Positions 8,366 to 16,690 of a stretch of 64,000 nucleotides of DNA are shown in pieces (the first letter of the stretch is position 1; every line of letters begins with the position of its first letter). The stretch is taken from the NCBI GenBank assembly GCA_040386195.1, contig JAZKFV010000005.1:62001-126000 (forward strand), written 5' to 3'. This DNA comes from JAJTCH01 sp040386195. GTDB lineage: Bacteria; Pseudomonadota; Alphaproteobacteria; Rickettsiales; UBA1997. A program made the position numbers and the translations under genes. A model generated the notes under the pieces. It did not search any database and was not told the origin of the DNA. It saw nothing but the letters and a program-made list of their open reading frames with translations.

Positions 8366-9149
8366 TAACACTGCTAAATAATTTAAAAAAATTGCCGGTT
8401 GTCACTTGGCAAATTTGCTCAAATGAAACGCCTTTTAACTGCGCCAAAAATTCTGCCGTATGTTTGGTGAAAGCTGGCTCATTGAGTTTGCCGCGATGTG
8501 GAGTTGGCGCTAAATATGGTGCGTCGGTTTCAACTAATAAAGATTCGAGCGGTAAATCTTTGACAATATTTTGTAATTCCACTGCGTTTTTAAAAGTGAT
8601 AATTCCTGAAATTGAAATAAAAATTCCCAGCTCAATTGCCTTCAAAGCCAATTCTTTGCTCGAAGAAAAACAATGTAACAACGCTTTAAATTCACCTTTT
8701 TTCATCTCATTTTCCAAAATTTTTGCCATATCAACATCGGCATCACGAGTGTGAATTATCACCGGCAAACCCAACTGGCGCGCTGCTGAAATATGTTCGA
8801 TAAAACTGGCAATTTGATTTTTCTCAACAAATCCGGAATGAAAATAATCCAAACCAGTTTCGCCAATGCCAATAATTTTTGGATGAGTTTTGCAAATTTT
8901 GATAATGTCTTGAGCCTTTATTTTCGGTTCTTCTTCAACATTACAAGGATGAATTCCAACTGAGCTAAAAACATTTTTATATTTCTGGGCATATTTATAA
9001 ACCTCGTCAAATTTAGTAATTTTTGTGCCAATAGTTTGCAAAATTTTCACCTGATTTTGCGCCGCATTTTCAATTACTTCGTCAATGTTGAAGCCTTTTT
9101 CCGCAAGCAAATCAAGGTGACAATGGCTGTCGATTAGGAAATTATTCAT
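8352..9149 (-). CDS. tatD: TatD family metal-dependent hydrolase
   Basis: This TIM-barrel amidohydrolase of about 265 residues starts with DSHCHLDLLAE (metal-binding HxH), followed by GIHPCN, GIGETGLDY, PVIIHTRDA, LHCFS and the distal VETDAPYLAP with the conserved Asp. TatD proteins are Mg-dependent DNases and related exonucleases. The ATG at 9149 places the metal motif at the expected distance. An in-frame ATG at 9161 would add four residues. The gene overlaps tadA downstream. The palindromic element at 9166-9261 begins just 16 nt before the start and separates it from nadD. Confidence 0.93.
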   Translation of the reverse strand: MNNFLIDSHCHLDLLAEKGFNIDEVIENAAQNQVKILQTIGTKITKFDEVYKYAQKYKNVFSSVGIHPCNVEEEPKIKAQDIIKICKTHPKIIGIGETGLDYFHSGFVEKNQIASFIEHISAARQLGLPVIIHTRDADVDMAKILENEMKKGEFKALLHCFSSSKELALKAIELGIFISISGIITFKNAVELQNIVKDLPLESLLVETDAPYLAPTPHRGKLNEPAFTKHTAEFLAQLKGVSFEQICQVTTGNFFKLFSSVNDQI

Positions 9150-9165
9150 TTTATTTATCATTAGT

Positions 9166-9261
9166 TGTCATCCTGAGCTTTAGCGAAGGATCCCTTGCAA
9201 CGTGCCGTGAACCAAACCCAAGTCTGTCTCACGAGATCCTTCGCTAAAGCTCAGGATGACA
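9166..9261. repeat. Palindromic element, family B (copy 1)
   Basis: A 96-nt element has long inverted arms, TGTCATCCTGAGCTTTAGCG at the left and its reverse complement ending in GGATGACA at the right, enclosing a variable loop that contains TGAACCAAACCC. Copies 2 and 3 are at 24826-24919 and 31756-31839. It could fold as a strong hairpin in RNA or DNA. Its right arm supplies the last codons and the stop codon of nadD. The same kind of sequence, giving HPERSEGS-like peptides when translated, occurs in many bacterial genomes. Confidence 0.9.
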
Positions 9262-9781
9262 AATTATTATTTCTAATTTTAGTGGAAGATTCTGGCGATT
9301 TTTTGATTTTTAGAAATTCAATTCTGCCTAGTTTTTTGGCGTATAAAAATGCTTTTGATTTCACCGCATCATAAAAAAATTCATCGCGATCGCAAACAAT
9401 CAGCGGAACTAGTTTAATAATCTCGCGCCAGTTTTTCCATTTATGAAATTGCAAAATATTATCCGCACCAATAATCCAATAAAATTGATAATTGGGAAAT
9501 TGTTTGGTAATTTTTTTCAGTAGATCAATTGTGTAAATGCTAGCAATATTTTTTTCCAAATCCTTAACTAAAATCTGCGGATATTTTCTAGTAATTTCCT
9601 GACAATCCTCAATTCGACTTACGACTAACGACTTACGACTTACGACTAATTTTAAAGGATTTCGTTTAGCTGGAATCCACCAAATTTGCTTTAAACCCAA
9701 GCGTTTTTTAGCTTCTAAACTAATATGAATATGTCCTTGATGCGGCGGATTAAAACTTCCGCCCAATAAACCAATTCTCAT
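9251..9781 (-). CDS. nadD: Nicotinate-nucleotide adenylyltransferase
   Basis: NadD makes NaAD from nicotinate mononucleotide in NAD synthesis. The protein has IGLLGGSFNPPHQGH (nucleotidyltransferase motif GxFNPxHxGH), then WWIPAKRNPLK, WIIGADN and the C-terminal SSTKIR motif. I choose the ATG at 9781 because it puts the GSFNP motif near the N-terminus and overlaps the ubiA stop as ATGA. Two oddities: the loop after NPLK is encoded by CTTACGA-type heptamers (9615-9648), and the protein ends nine residues after the start of SSTKIR inside a palindromic element, so the usual C-terminal helix seems missing. All visible active-site motifs are intact. Confidence 0.92.
   Translation of the reverse strand: MRIGLLGGSFNPPHQGHIHISLEAKKRLGLKQIWWIPAKRNPLKLVVSRKSLVVSRIEDCQEITRKYPQILVKDLEKNIASIYTIDLLKKITKQFPNYQFYWIIGADNILQFHKWKNWREIIKLVPLIVCDRDEFFYDAVKSKAFLYAKKLGRIEFLKIKKSPESSTKIRNNNLSS
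9615..9648. repeat. CTTACGA heptamer array inside nadD (family A, copy 1)
   Basis: About 34 nt of tandem CGACTTA/CGACTAA units (7-nt period) lie in frame within nadD and encode VVSRKSLVVSR. Only one arm of the family A element is present. The reading frame is kept. Confidence 0.85.
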
Positions 9782-10617
9782 CCCAAAATAATTGCGGTTA
9801 AAACGATAATTCCTACCCAAAAATTGGCTTTGAATTTTTCTAAACAATTTTTTCCATCTTGAAAATTACAAGTTTTAATTTGGCAAGTTAATTGCGCTGC
9901 AGCTAGTAAAATCAATGGGAAATAGGCAAATTTAAAATTGGAAATTATTCCAAGTAGCATCAATAATGAAAAGTAAATTGCGGTTAAAATGAATAAAATT
10001 TTCTGCGGATTTTTTCCAAATTTTATCGCGGTAGATTTGACACCGATTTTTAGATCGTCCTCAACATCTTGATAAGCGTAAAAGCTGTCGTAAATTACCG
10101 TCCAAATCACGCCGGATAAATAAAGTAGAAAAGCTGAGAAAGTTATTCTGCCCAAAATTGCGATGCTGCTAAATAAAATTCCTAAATTAAAAGTGAGCCC
10201 AAGAAAAATTTGCGGATAAAAAGTTATGCGTTTCATCATTGGATAAAAAGCTACGAAAGCCAGAGAAATAAAGCCTAAAATGATGGTTGGTAAATTGAAT
10301 TGGAGCAGAATTAAAAATGCTAGACTGAGCAAAATTGCTAAAAAAACTATTGCCAATTTTATCGAAATTGCATTTGAAGCAATTGGACGATTTTTGGTGC
10401 GTTCAACATTTTTATCAAAATCGCGATCCCAAATATCATTAATAATACAGCCGCTTGAACGCATTAAAAATGCGCCAACAAAAAATAAAGCTGCAAAATA
10501 AATCACATCAATATTTTGATTTTTAGAAGCCAAAGCTAAACCAAACAAACATGGCAAAAACAATAGCCAAGTGCCAATTGGTTTGTCGATGCGGATTAGT
10601 TTTAGATAATTTTTCAT
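9778..10617 (-). CDS. ubiA: 4-hydroxybenzoate polyprenyltransferase
   Basis: This integral membrane prenyltransferase for ubiquinone has 279 residues and about eight or nine hydrophobic helices. The first Asp-rich motif is NDIWDRDFDKNVERTKNRP and the second is YDSFYAYQDVEDDLKIGVKS; together they bind Mg-prenyl diphosphate. The N-terminal IRIDKPIGTWLLFLPCL is the classic UbiA start. The stop overlaps the nadD start by 4 nt. The gene is divergent from pccA across 78 nt of degenerate family A repeat. Confidence 0.95.
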   Translation of the reverse strand: MKNYLKLIRIDKPIGTWLLFLPCLFGLALASKNQNIDVIYFAALFFVGAFLMRSSGCIINDIWDRDFDKNVERTKNRPIASNAISIKLAIVFLAILLSLAFLILLQFNLPTIILGFISLAFVAFYPMMKRITFYPQIFLGLTFNLGILFSSIAILGRITFSAFLLYLSGVIWTVIYDSFYAYQDVEDDLKIGVKSTAIKFGKNPQKILFILTAIYFSLLMLLGIISNFKFAYFPLILLAAAQLTCQIKTCNFQDGKNCLEKFKANFWVGIIVLTAIILG

Positions 10618-10626
10618 TGATGCGGG

Positions 10627-10690
10627 TAATTGACTTACAACTCTTAACCGCTTAAAACTTACAACTTACTACTCACAACTTACAACTAAA
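10627..10690. repeat. Degenerate CTTACAACT repeat between ubiA and pccA (family A, copy 2)
   Basis: Several imperfect units (GACTTACAACT, AACTTACAACTTACTACTC, ACAACTTACAACT) fill almost the whole divergent ubiA-pccA gap. They are related in sequence to the CTTACGA arrays elsewhere but more decayed, and no opposing arm is clear. Any promoters for the two genes must lie within or beside it. Confidence 0.65.
10630..10658 (+). promoter_or_regulatory. Candidate sigma70 promoter for pccA
   Basis: TTGACT (10630-10635), a 17-nt spacer and TAAAAC (10653-10658) match a vegetative promoter reasonably, 38 nt before the pccA ATG. It lies inside the degenerate repeat. Supported by sequence match only. Confidence 0.4.
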
Positions 10691-10695
10691 AAATT

Positions 10696-12693
10696 ATGGC
10701 TCACAAACTTCTCATTGCCAACCGTGGCGAAATTGCTTGTCGTATTATTAAAACTTGCCGCAAAATGGGCATTAAAACCGTGGCGGTTTATTCTGATGCT
10801 GATACCAATTCACTTTTTGTGCAAATGGCTGATGAAGCAGTGAATATTGGGGCTTCGCCATCTTCACAAAGCTATTTAGATATTAGCAAAATCATGGATG
10901 CCATCAAAAAAACTGGCGCCAATTTGGTTCATCCGGGTTATGGATTTTTATCCGAAAATCGCCTTTTTGCTGCCGCATTGGAAAATGAAGGCGTAACTTT
11001 TGTGGGGCCAAGCACCTTTTCGGTGGAAATGATGGGCGATAAAATTCAATCCAAAAAATTGGCAATTGAAGCTGGAGTTAGCAGTGTTCCCGGTCATATG
11101 GGCGTGATTAAAAATGCTGAAGATGCAATTCGCATTGCTAATAAAGTTGGTTTTCCAGTAATGGTCAAAGCCTCAGCTGGTGGTGGTGGAAAAGGAATGA
11201 GAATTGTTTATAAAGAAGAAGATGTGGCGGAAGCGTTTTTATCTGCCAGCAACGAAGCTAAAAATAGCTTTTCTGATGATCGAATTTTTATCGAAAAATT
11301 TATTGAGAATCCCCGCCATATTGAAATTCAAGTTATTGCCGACAAAGCCGGAAATATTGTGTGTTTGGGTGAGCGCGAATGCTCAATCCAACGCAATAAC
11401 CAAAAGGTAATTGAAGAAGCGCCAAGCTCTTTTGTCGATGAAGAAACTCGCCAAAAAATGTATGCCCAAACCAAAGCTTTGGCCGAGAAAGTTGGCTATT
11501 ATTCAGCTGGCACGGTGGAATATATTATGGACAAAAACAAGAATTTTTATTTCTTGGAAATGAACACCAGATTGCAAGTGGAGCATCCAGTCACTGAGCT
11601 AATTACTGGTTTGGATATTGTTGAGCTAATGATCAGAATTGCGCTGGGTGAAAAATTGCCGTTCAAACAAGAAGATATCAAGCTCAAAGGTTGGGCGATG
11701 GAATCGAGAATTTATGCTGAAGATCCATCGCGCGGCTTTTTGCCATCATCGGGTCGAATCAATTTATACATCGAACCAGAAGACAGCGCCAATGTGCGCG
11801 TGGATAGCGGCGTTTATGAAGGCGGCGAAGTTAGTATGTTTTATGATGCGATGATTGCCAAACTTTGCTCTTATGGCAAAGATCGCGCGGAAGCAATTAA
11901 GCATATGAGAACTGCGCTGGGCGGATTTGCCATTGGCGGCGTTTCGCACAATATCAGCTTTTTGGAAACGATCATGCAAAATGAAAAGTTTGTCAAAGGC
12001 GATATTTCAACTGCGTTTATTAAAAACGAATTTCCCGCTGGATTTGCCGGCAATGAATTAGATTCAGAAGCCAAGGTGGTTTTAATTGCCACTTCTTTAT
12101 TTATCTTTTTCACCAACTATATCAGAAACGCCCAAACCAACGGTCGCCTTGGTGATCGCAAAAAACAAGTTTCGGATCGTTGGGTAGTTATTGTTGGCGA
12201 ACAATCTTATTTGGTGGATGTTTTAGAAAAAAACCACGACCACTATAAATTCCTTTGCGACAAAAAAGAAATTGTTGTGCATAGCAATTGGGTGAATGGT
12301 GAAAAATTATTTAGAGGCGTGGTCAATAAACATCCAGTTGCCGTTAAAATCCGCGAAAATAACCGCACTGGCGGTTATTTGCTGCAATATTCTGGCTCTG
12401 ATACTTACACCAATGTCTACACCACCAGAACTGCCGAGCTCAATGAATTTATGCCGATCGTTGAAAAAAATCCCAAACCAACTTGCCTAAATTCTCCAAT
12501 CACTGGCAAAATTGTGCGCTTTAAAGTTCAAGAAGGCGACGAAATCAAAGCTGGTCAAGAGTTGGTAATTATTGAAGCGATGAAAATGGAAAATATTATT
12601 CGCACTGATCACGATGTTAAAATCGAAAAAATTGCCTTCACTGAGGGCGAACCAGTTGGAATTGGGCAAATGATTATGAAATTTGCTGAATAA
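10696..12693 (+). CDS. pccA: Propionyl-CoA carboxylase alpha subunit (biotin-dependent acyl-CoA carboxylase)
   Basis: The 665-residue protein has the biotin carboxylase domain (ILIANRGEIACRII at the start, ATP-grasp loop ASAGGGGKGMRIV near 160, EMNTRLQVEHPVTE near 290), a linking BT domain (about 480-590) and a C-terminal biotinyl domain with the biotinylated lysine in EAMKMENII. The fused carrier domain and length fit PccA rather than stand-alone AccC. 3-methylcrotonyl-CoA carboxylase alpha is the main alternative. The pccB partner is not in view. In Rickettsiales-like bacteria it would feed propionyl-CoA toward methylmalonyl-CoA. lspA follows after 2 nt. Confidence 0.9.
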   Translation: MAHKLLIANRGEIACRIIKTCRKMGIKTVAVYSDADTNSLFVQMADEAVNIGASPSSQSYLDISKIMDAIKKTGANLVHPGYGFLSENRLFAAALENEGVTFVGPSTFSVEMMGDKIQSKKLAIEAGVSSVPGHMGVIKNAEDAIRIANKVGFPVMVKASAGGGGKGMRIVYKEEDVAEAFLSASNEAKNSFSDDRIFIEKFIENPRHIEIQVIADKAGNIVCLGERECSIQRNNQKVIEEAPSSFVDEETRQKMYAQTKALAEKVGYYSAGTVEYIMDKNKNFYFLEMNTRLQVEHPVTELITGLDIVELMIRIALGEKLPFKQEDIKLKGWAMESRIYAEDPSRGFLPSSGRINLYIEPEDSANVRVDSGVYEGGEVSMFYDAMIAKLCSYGKDRAEAIKHMRTALGGFAIGGVSHNISFLETIMQNEKFVKGDISTAFIKNEFPAGFAGNELDSEAKVVLIATSLFIFFTNYIRNAQTNGRLGDRKKQVSDRWVVIVGEQSYLVDVLEKNHDHYKFLCDKKEIVVHSNWVNGEKLFRGVVNKHPVAVKIRENNRTGGYLLQYSGSDTYTNVYTTRTAELNEFMPIVEKNPKPTCLNSPITGKIVRFKVQEGDEIKAGQELVIIEAMKMENIIRTDHDVKIEKIAFTEGEPVGIGQMIMKFAE

Positions 12694-12695
12694 TT

Positions 12696-13226
12696 ATGAA
12701 CAATAAAATCACTCAGTTTTTTTTGGAAAAAAAGTTATTTTTTACAGGATTAATCATCGCCGCAATCGTTGCTTTTCTTGATTTATATAGCAAAAAAATA
12801 GTTTTTGGTTTTCTAGACGGCTTAAATTCCCAGCATCCTGAATTTTCAGTAACCGGATTTTTTAATCTGGTAAAAGTGTGGAATAAAGGTGTGAGCTTTG
12901 GAATGTTGAATAATTTGACCGATGGAAAATATATTATTTTGGCAATCAATTTATCAATTTTAACCTTTTTACTGGCTTGGCTTTATCGCAATAAAATTGC
13001 CTATTTAACTTGCGCACTCGCTCTAATTATTGGCGGCGCTTTGGGCAATATTATTGATCGGATTGTGAATTTTGCCGTTGCTGATTTTCTAGATTTTTAT
13101 ATTGGCAAATATCACTGGCCAGCTTTTAATTTAGCTGATTCAGCAGTTTTTTTAGGAGTAACTTTATTGCTCTTGGAAAATTATTTTATCAAGTCAAATA
13201 TCCAATCAAATCCAACCCAAAAATGA
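12696..13226 (+). CDS. lspA: Lipoprotein signal peptidase (signal peptidase II)
   Basis: LspA cleaves signal peptides from diacylated prolipoproteins in the inner membrane. The 176-residue protein has four hydrophobic helices, the motif KVWNKGVSFGML, and the two catalytic aspartates in GNIIDRI (about 126) and FNLADSAVF (about 148). It starts 2 nt after pccA and its stop overlaps the next ATG (ATGA), which encodes a small lipoprotein, a likely substrate. The long cytoplasmic N-terminus is slightly extended but ordinary. Confidence 0.95.
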   Translation: MNNKITQFFLEKKLFFTGLIIAAIVAFLDLYSKKIVFGFLDGLNSQHPEFSVTGFFNLVKVWNKGVSFGMLNNLTDGKYIILAINLSILTFLLAWLYRNKIAYLTCALALIIGGALGNIIDRIVNFAVADFLDFYIGKYHWPAFNLADSAVFLGVTLLLLENYFIKSNIQSNPTQK

Positions 13227-13423
13227 AAAATAAATTGGCAATTATTGCGGCAACCTTGCTTTTGTTATCTGGTTGCGCCAAAAATAAAATTGATGATCCG
13301 TTAATTATTCCACCTAATTTTAATGAAATGCCTGACTTAGAAAATCCCCAACAAATCTCTCCCAAATCATCAGAAAAAGATGTTGAGGAATTGAAAAATC
13401 TTTTGTTAAAAAACAATAATTAA
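13223..13423 (+). CDS. Small lipoprotein, DUF3035/BamF-like
   Basis: The 66-residue product has a lysine-bearing signal peptide and a lipobox LLLLSGC, so it should be lipidated at Cys18 after LspA cleavage. The segment DDPLIIPPNF resembles the PLxIPPxF signature of DUF3035 proteins, which in alphaproteobacteria often follow lspA and include the BAM-associated lipoprotein BamF. That context fits well here. It is much shorter than typical members, so it may be a minimal form. The start overlaps the lspA stop (ATGA). The stop overlaps the convergent HisI-ModA gene by 4 nt. Lipoprotein identity is firm, the family is tentative. Confidence 0.75.
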   Translation: MKNKLAIIAATLLLLSGCAKNKIDDPLIIPPNFNEMPDLENPQQISPKSSEKDVEELKNLLLKNNN

Positions 13424-14520
13424 TCAACCACAAAACCACTAGCGACAAAAATACTTTTCATCTCATCGGATTTAATGAATTTCAAAAATTCACGCGCTTT
13501 TTCCATATGATCGCCGGCAATTACAAGAGCTTGATAATAAATTTCACTATTTTCAATTTCCTTTAAAACAACAATATTATCATAGCCTGTAATTGAGCTT
13601 GCCAGCACAATTCCACAATATTCATCTTTGTCGCTGATCAAATCGACAATAGTTTTTTTATCTTCACTAACTCGACGATAAAATTTTTGATTGGAAATTT
13701 TCGCTGCCTGTAAAATTGCGTTAGTATATTTGCCCAGCGAGGTATTTTCAGAATCAACAATCAGCGGAATATTCTGATCACTGATTGTTTGCAGAATTTT
13801 ATGAATGTTGCCTAATTTGATAATCTCATCAATTTTAAGTTTGTGATTATTTTTAGAAGTAATTAACAACAATTTATCTTTAGCAACATTGGTGAGATTA
13901 TAGACGTCGACTAAACCCTTTTGTTTTAAAATTTCAATCCAATCCGGATGCGAAGCAATAAAGACATCAGCTGGTTCGCCATCGTTAATATTTTGAATAA
14001 GCTGCGCCGAATAATCAAAATTAATTGAGACAATAGCATTTTTTTGTTCGGAATATAAACGAGCAACTTTGACTAAAGGATAAGTCATATTACTTTCCGA
14101 AAAAATAGTCAGATTATCAATTTTTTTGGCTTTTTGCGCATAAACATTGCCGGGAAAAAGCATTAAAAAAGCAATTAAAATCAATAATAAATTGCGGAAA
14201 AAACAGCTCAGCGCGCCGGTGTGACAAGCGACACCTTTTTGTTCAATTTTTAAAATTAAACAATCATTATCACAATCAATTAGAATTTCTTTGACGATTT
14301 GAGTATTGCCGGAAGTCTCACCTTTTTTCCATAATTTGCCGCGCGATCTGGAAAAATAATGAGCAAATTTAGTTTTAATTGTGGCAGAAATTGATTCTTG
14401 ATTCATCCAAGCAAACATTAAAATTTGTCCGGTTTTGGCATCTTGGGCAATGGCGGGAACTAAGCCTTTTTCATCAAATTTTATGGTCTTAAAAATTTTT
14501 TCTTGGGGATTTTCTTGCAT
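13420..14520 (-). CDS. HisI (phosphoribosyl-AMP cyclohydrolase) fused to a ModA-like binding protein
   Basis: A single 366-residue frame joins two domains. Residues 1-110 are a full HisI: ILMFAWMNQES, SRSRGKLWKKGETSGN, DCDNDCLILK and GVACHTGALSCFF, with the zinc/Mg ligands present. HisI hydrolyses PR-AMP in histidine synthesis. Residues about 111-127 are hydrophobic (LLLILIAFLMLFPGNVYA), like a signal peptide or anchor ending in a cleavable VYA-Q. Residues 130-366 resemble periplasmic ModA-type oxyanion-binding proteins (LTIFSESNMTYPLVKVARLY, GEPADVFIASHPDW). No modB/modC or other his genes are nearby. A separate TTG start for the second domain is possible, but a translational fusion is the simplest reading. 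Confidence 0.8.
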   Translation of the reverse strand: MQENPQEKIFKTIKFDEKGLVPAIAQDAKTGQILMFAWMNQESISATIKTKFAHYFSRSRGKLWKKGETSGNTQIVKEILIDCDNDCLILKIEQKGVACHTGALSCFFRNLLLILIAFLMLFPGNVYAQKAKKIDNLTIFSESNMTYPLVKVARLYSEQKNAIVSINFDYSAQLIQNINDGEPADVFIASHPDWIEILKQKGLVDVYNLTNVAKDKLLLITSKNNHKLKIDEIIKLGNIHKILQTISDQNIPLIVDSENTSLGKYTNAILQAAKISNQKFYRRVSEDKKTIVDLISDKDEYCGIVLASSITGYDNIVVLKEIENSEIYYQALVIAGDHMEKAREFLKFIKSDEMKSIFVASGFVVD

Positions 14521-14597
14521 TGCTGGAAAATTAGTTTTTTAATTCACCGAACTATAAAACCCGCTATCTAAATTTTAAACAACTAATTACTAAATTA

Positions 14598-15017
14598 ATG
14601 ATCACCTGCACGAGAAGAATTGAGTTTGACGCTGCTCACCGCGTGATGCAACATAGCAGCAAATGCAAAATGTTACACGGACATCGTTATGCTTTGGAAG
14701 CAACGTTTTCAGCTGCTCATTTAGACGAGTTGGGAATGGTGATTGATTTTGGAGCGATTAAAGAAATTTTAGGTCAATGGATTGATGATAATTGGGATCA
14801 CAACACAATTTTGAATAGCAAAGATCAAGCTTTGGGAGAACAAATTGCTCAAATTACCGGACAGAAAATTTATTATTTAAATTGCAATCCAACTGCTGAA
14901 GAAATGGCAAATTATTTACTTAAAGAAATTTGCCCAAAACTTTTTGCTAATTACAAAATTACTTGCACTCAAATTAAACTTTTTGAAACCCCAAATTGTT
15001 ATGCAGAAATTAGCTAG
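14598..15017 (+). CDS. queD: 6-carboxytetrahydropterin synthase (QueD/PTPS family)
   Basis: The 139-residue protein shows the zinc-binding His of FDAAHRVMQHSSKCKMLHGH and the third His in this HGH, a catalytic Cys in the SSKCKMLHGH segment, and the C-terminal LFETPNCYAE with the substrate-binding Glu. QueD makes 6-carboxytetrahydropterin on the way to queuosine. Other queuosine genes are not in view. The end overlaps the ybgC start by 17 nt. PTPS is the main alternative, but the CxxxHGH pattern and bacterial context favour QueD. Confidence 0.9.
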   Translation: MITCTRRIEFDAAHRVMQHSSKCKMLHGHRYALEATFSAAHLDELGMVIDFGAIKEILGQWIDDNWDHNTILNSKDQALGEQIAQITGQKIYYLNCNPTAEEMANYLLKEICPKLFANYKITCTQIKLFETPNCYAEIS

Positions 15018-15420
15018 AAATAACTTTGTCTATAGAATTTACTACGAAGATACCGACGCTGGCGGCGTGGTTTATTATGCTAATTATTTAAAATTTTTTG
15101 AAAGAGCCAGAACCGACTTTCTAAGAGAAAAAGGAATTGTTCAATCTGAATTAGCAAAAAATTCTGGCGCGGTTTTTGTGGTGCGCAATTGCCAAATTGA
15201 ATATTTGCAACCGGCGCGGATGGACGATTTGGTTGAGGTTGCAGTTGAGATTATTGCAATTGGCAAATTATCAATTCAATTAAAACAAGAAATGAAATTG
15301 CACGATAAAATTTTATCAAGAATTAATGTTGAGATTGTTTGTGTAAATGCCGCAACTTTTAAACCCAAAAGAATTGCGCCAGAAATTTTGTCGTTATTGC
15401 AATTTGGCAGTCAAAACTAG
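15001..15420 (+). CDS. ybgC: Acyl-CoA thioesterase YbgC (Tol-Pal associated)
   Basis: A hot-dog-fold thioesterase with the family hallmark RIYYEDTDAGGVVYYANYLK (catalytic Asp in EDTDAGG) and FFERARTDFLREKG. I use the ATG at 15001 inside the queD 3' end, because the longer upstream reading would cover queD sequence. This gives about 139 residues, the usual size. YbgC normally heads tol-pal operons, but no tolQRAB follows here. It is convergent with the aspartic protease gene, overlapping by 27 nt. Confidence 0.92.
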   Translation: MQKLARNNFVYRIYYEDTDAGGVVYYANYLKFFERARTDFLREKGIVQSELAKNSGAVFVVRNCQIEYLQPARMDDLVEVAVEIIAIGKLSIQLKQEMKLHDKILSRINVEIVCVNAATFKPKRIAPEILSLLQFGSQN

Positions 15421-16020
15421 GCGATCTTGATAAAATTCATATCTTTCAAAACGACTCAAAAAACTCATTCCCAAAAGCGAAGTTCCCATATCATTATTAT
15501 TGATTGAAACAGTCACATTATTAAATTTTATTCCCGCCGCCTCCATTTCATCAACCACTGCCAAACCGCTTATAATCGAGCCGTTAGCAGTTTGATACTT
15601 TCTAAATGTGGATAAATTATTCAGATCAATTCCAACTTTTTTAGCATCAGATTTACTTAAAGTTATGTCGCTGGCGCCAGTGTCAATCATAAAACGAATT
15701 GGTTTGGAATTAATTTTCATATCAAGATAGAAATGCCCGTCATTAGCGATGGCAATGGCAATTTGTTGTGGGCTAATTTGCACAATTTTGCTGGGAAATA
15801 ATTCACCAAAAACCCGCGCTTTGATTTGATAAAAATCATAACGAAAACTGTAGAACACCAAAATGATCAAAATGATAATCAGCCACATCACAATTTGTTT
15901 GAGAATTTCTGAAGTTTTAAGATGGCTTTTAAAAACAATACTGCCAACCAGCATTGCCAAAAGCAAACTCAAATAAACCAGATGCGGTAAATCTGCAGAA
16001 TTAATATTATCTAGGCTCAT
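15394..16020 (-). CDS. Membrane-anchored retropepsin-like aspartic protease (TIGR02281-like)
   Basis: The 208-residue protein has two hydrophobic helices (about 14-30 and 43-60) followed by a soluble domain containing the aspartyl protease motif FMIDTGASDITLS (about 108-120) and a later LLGMSFLSRFERYEF segment, as in the clan AA TIGR02281 family of alphaproteobacteria. Like retropepsins it has one DTGA motif and should work as a dimer, with its domain probably in the periplasm. The substrate is unknown. Its ATG overlaps the yggS stop (ATGA), so the two are likely co-transcribed. Confidence 0.85.
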   Translation of the reverse strand: MSLDNINSADLPHLVYLSLLLAMLVGSIVFKSHLKTSEILKQIVMWLIIILIILVFYSFRYDFYQIKARVFGELFPSKIVQISPQQIAIAIANDGHFYLDMKINSKPIRFMIDTGASDITLSKSDAKKVGIDLNNLSTFRKYQTANGSIISGLAVVDEMEAAGIKFNNVTVSINNNDMGTSLLGMSFLSRFERYEFYQDRLVLTAKLQ

Positions 16021-16688
16021 AGCTTATTATTGGTAAGTTCTCGATTGCCAAATATTGCAGTGCCAAGTCTGATAAAATTGGCGCCCATAGCAATGGCAAT
16101 TTCAAAATCGTTGCTCATTCCCATTGAAATATTTTTTAAATTATTTTCGCGAGCAATTTTAGTTAGCAATGCAAAATAAAGTGTTGGATTCTCATCGACC
16201 GGTGGAATTGCCATCACGCCGGTGATTGGCAATTTATATTCTTCAATCATTTTTTGGATAAAACTCTGCGCATCTTGAGGATTGATGCCAGATTTTTGTT
16301 CTTCTTCGCCAATGTTAATTTGAACAAAAATTTCTGGAAATTTATTTTGTTGCTCTTTTTGTTTAGCAATTTCTTTTGCCAAAACTCCTGCCAATTTTTC
16401 ACTATCTAAAGTTTGAATCACATCAAAAATCTGCACTGCATCGGCAGCTTTATTGCTTTGCAAATGACCAATTAGATGTAATTTGATATTTTTGTATTGG
16501 TTTTTTAAATTTATCCATTTATTTTTTGCTTCTATAACTTTATTTTCGCCAAAAATTTGACAACCCAAATCAATTGCTTGTTTGATTTTTTCCTCGTCAA
16601 TTGTTTTGGAAACGACAACTAGATTAACTTGGTTGTCAGAGTTTTGAATTTTTTCTTTTATTGATTGAAGATTTTGAGCAATAGACAT
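16017..16688 (-). CDS. yggS: PLP homeostasis protein, YggS/PROSC family
   Basis: This 223-residue TIM-barrel protein binds pyridoxal phosphate without known catalysis and buffers PLP in the cell. VVVSKT holds the PLP lysine (about residue 28), HLIGHLQSNKA (about 83) and SMGMSNDFEIAI with FIRLGTAIFG form the phosphate site. Length is normal. The start is divergent from thiE, with only 2 nt between the two start codons, so both promoters must overlap the opposing coding sequence. Confidence 0.94.
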   Translation of the reverse strand: MSIAQNLQSIKEKIQNSDNQVNLVVVSKTIDEEKIKQAIDLGCQIFGENKVIEAKNKWINLKNQYKNIKLHLIGHLQSNKAADAVQIFDVIQTLDSEKLAGVLAKEIAKQKEQQNKFPEIFVQINIGEEEQKSGINPQDAQSFIQKMIEEYKLPITGVMAIPPVDENPTLYFALLTKIARENNLKNISMGMSNDFEIAIAMGANFIRLGTAIFGNRELTNNKL

Positions 16689-16690
16689 TT

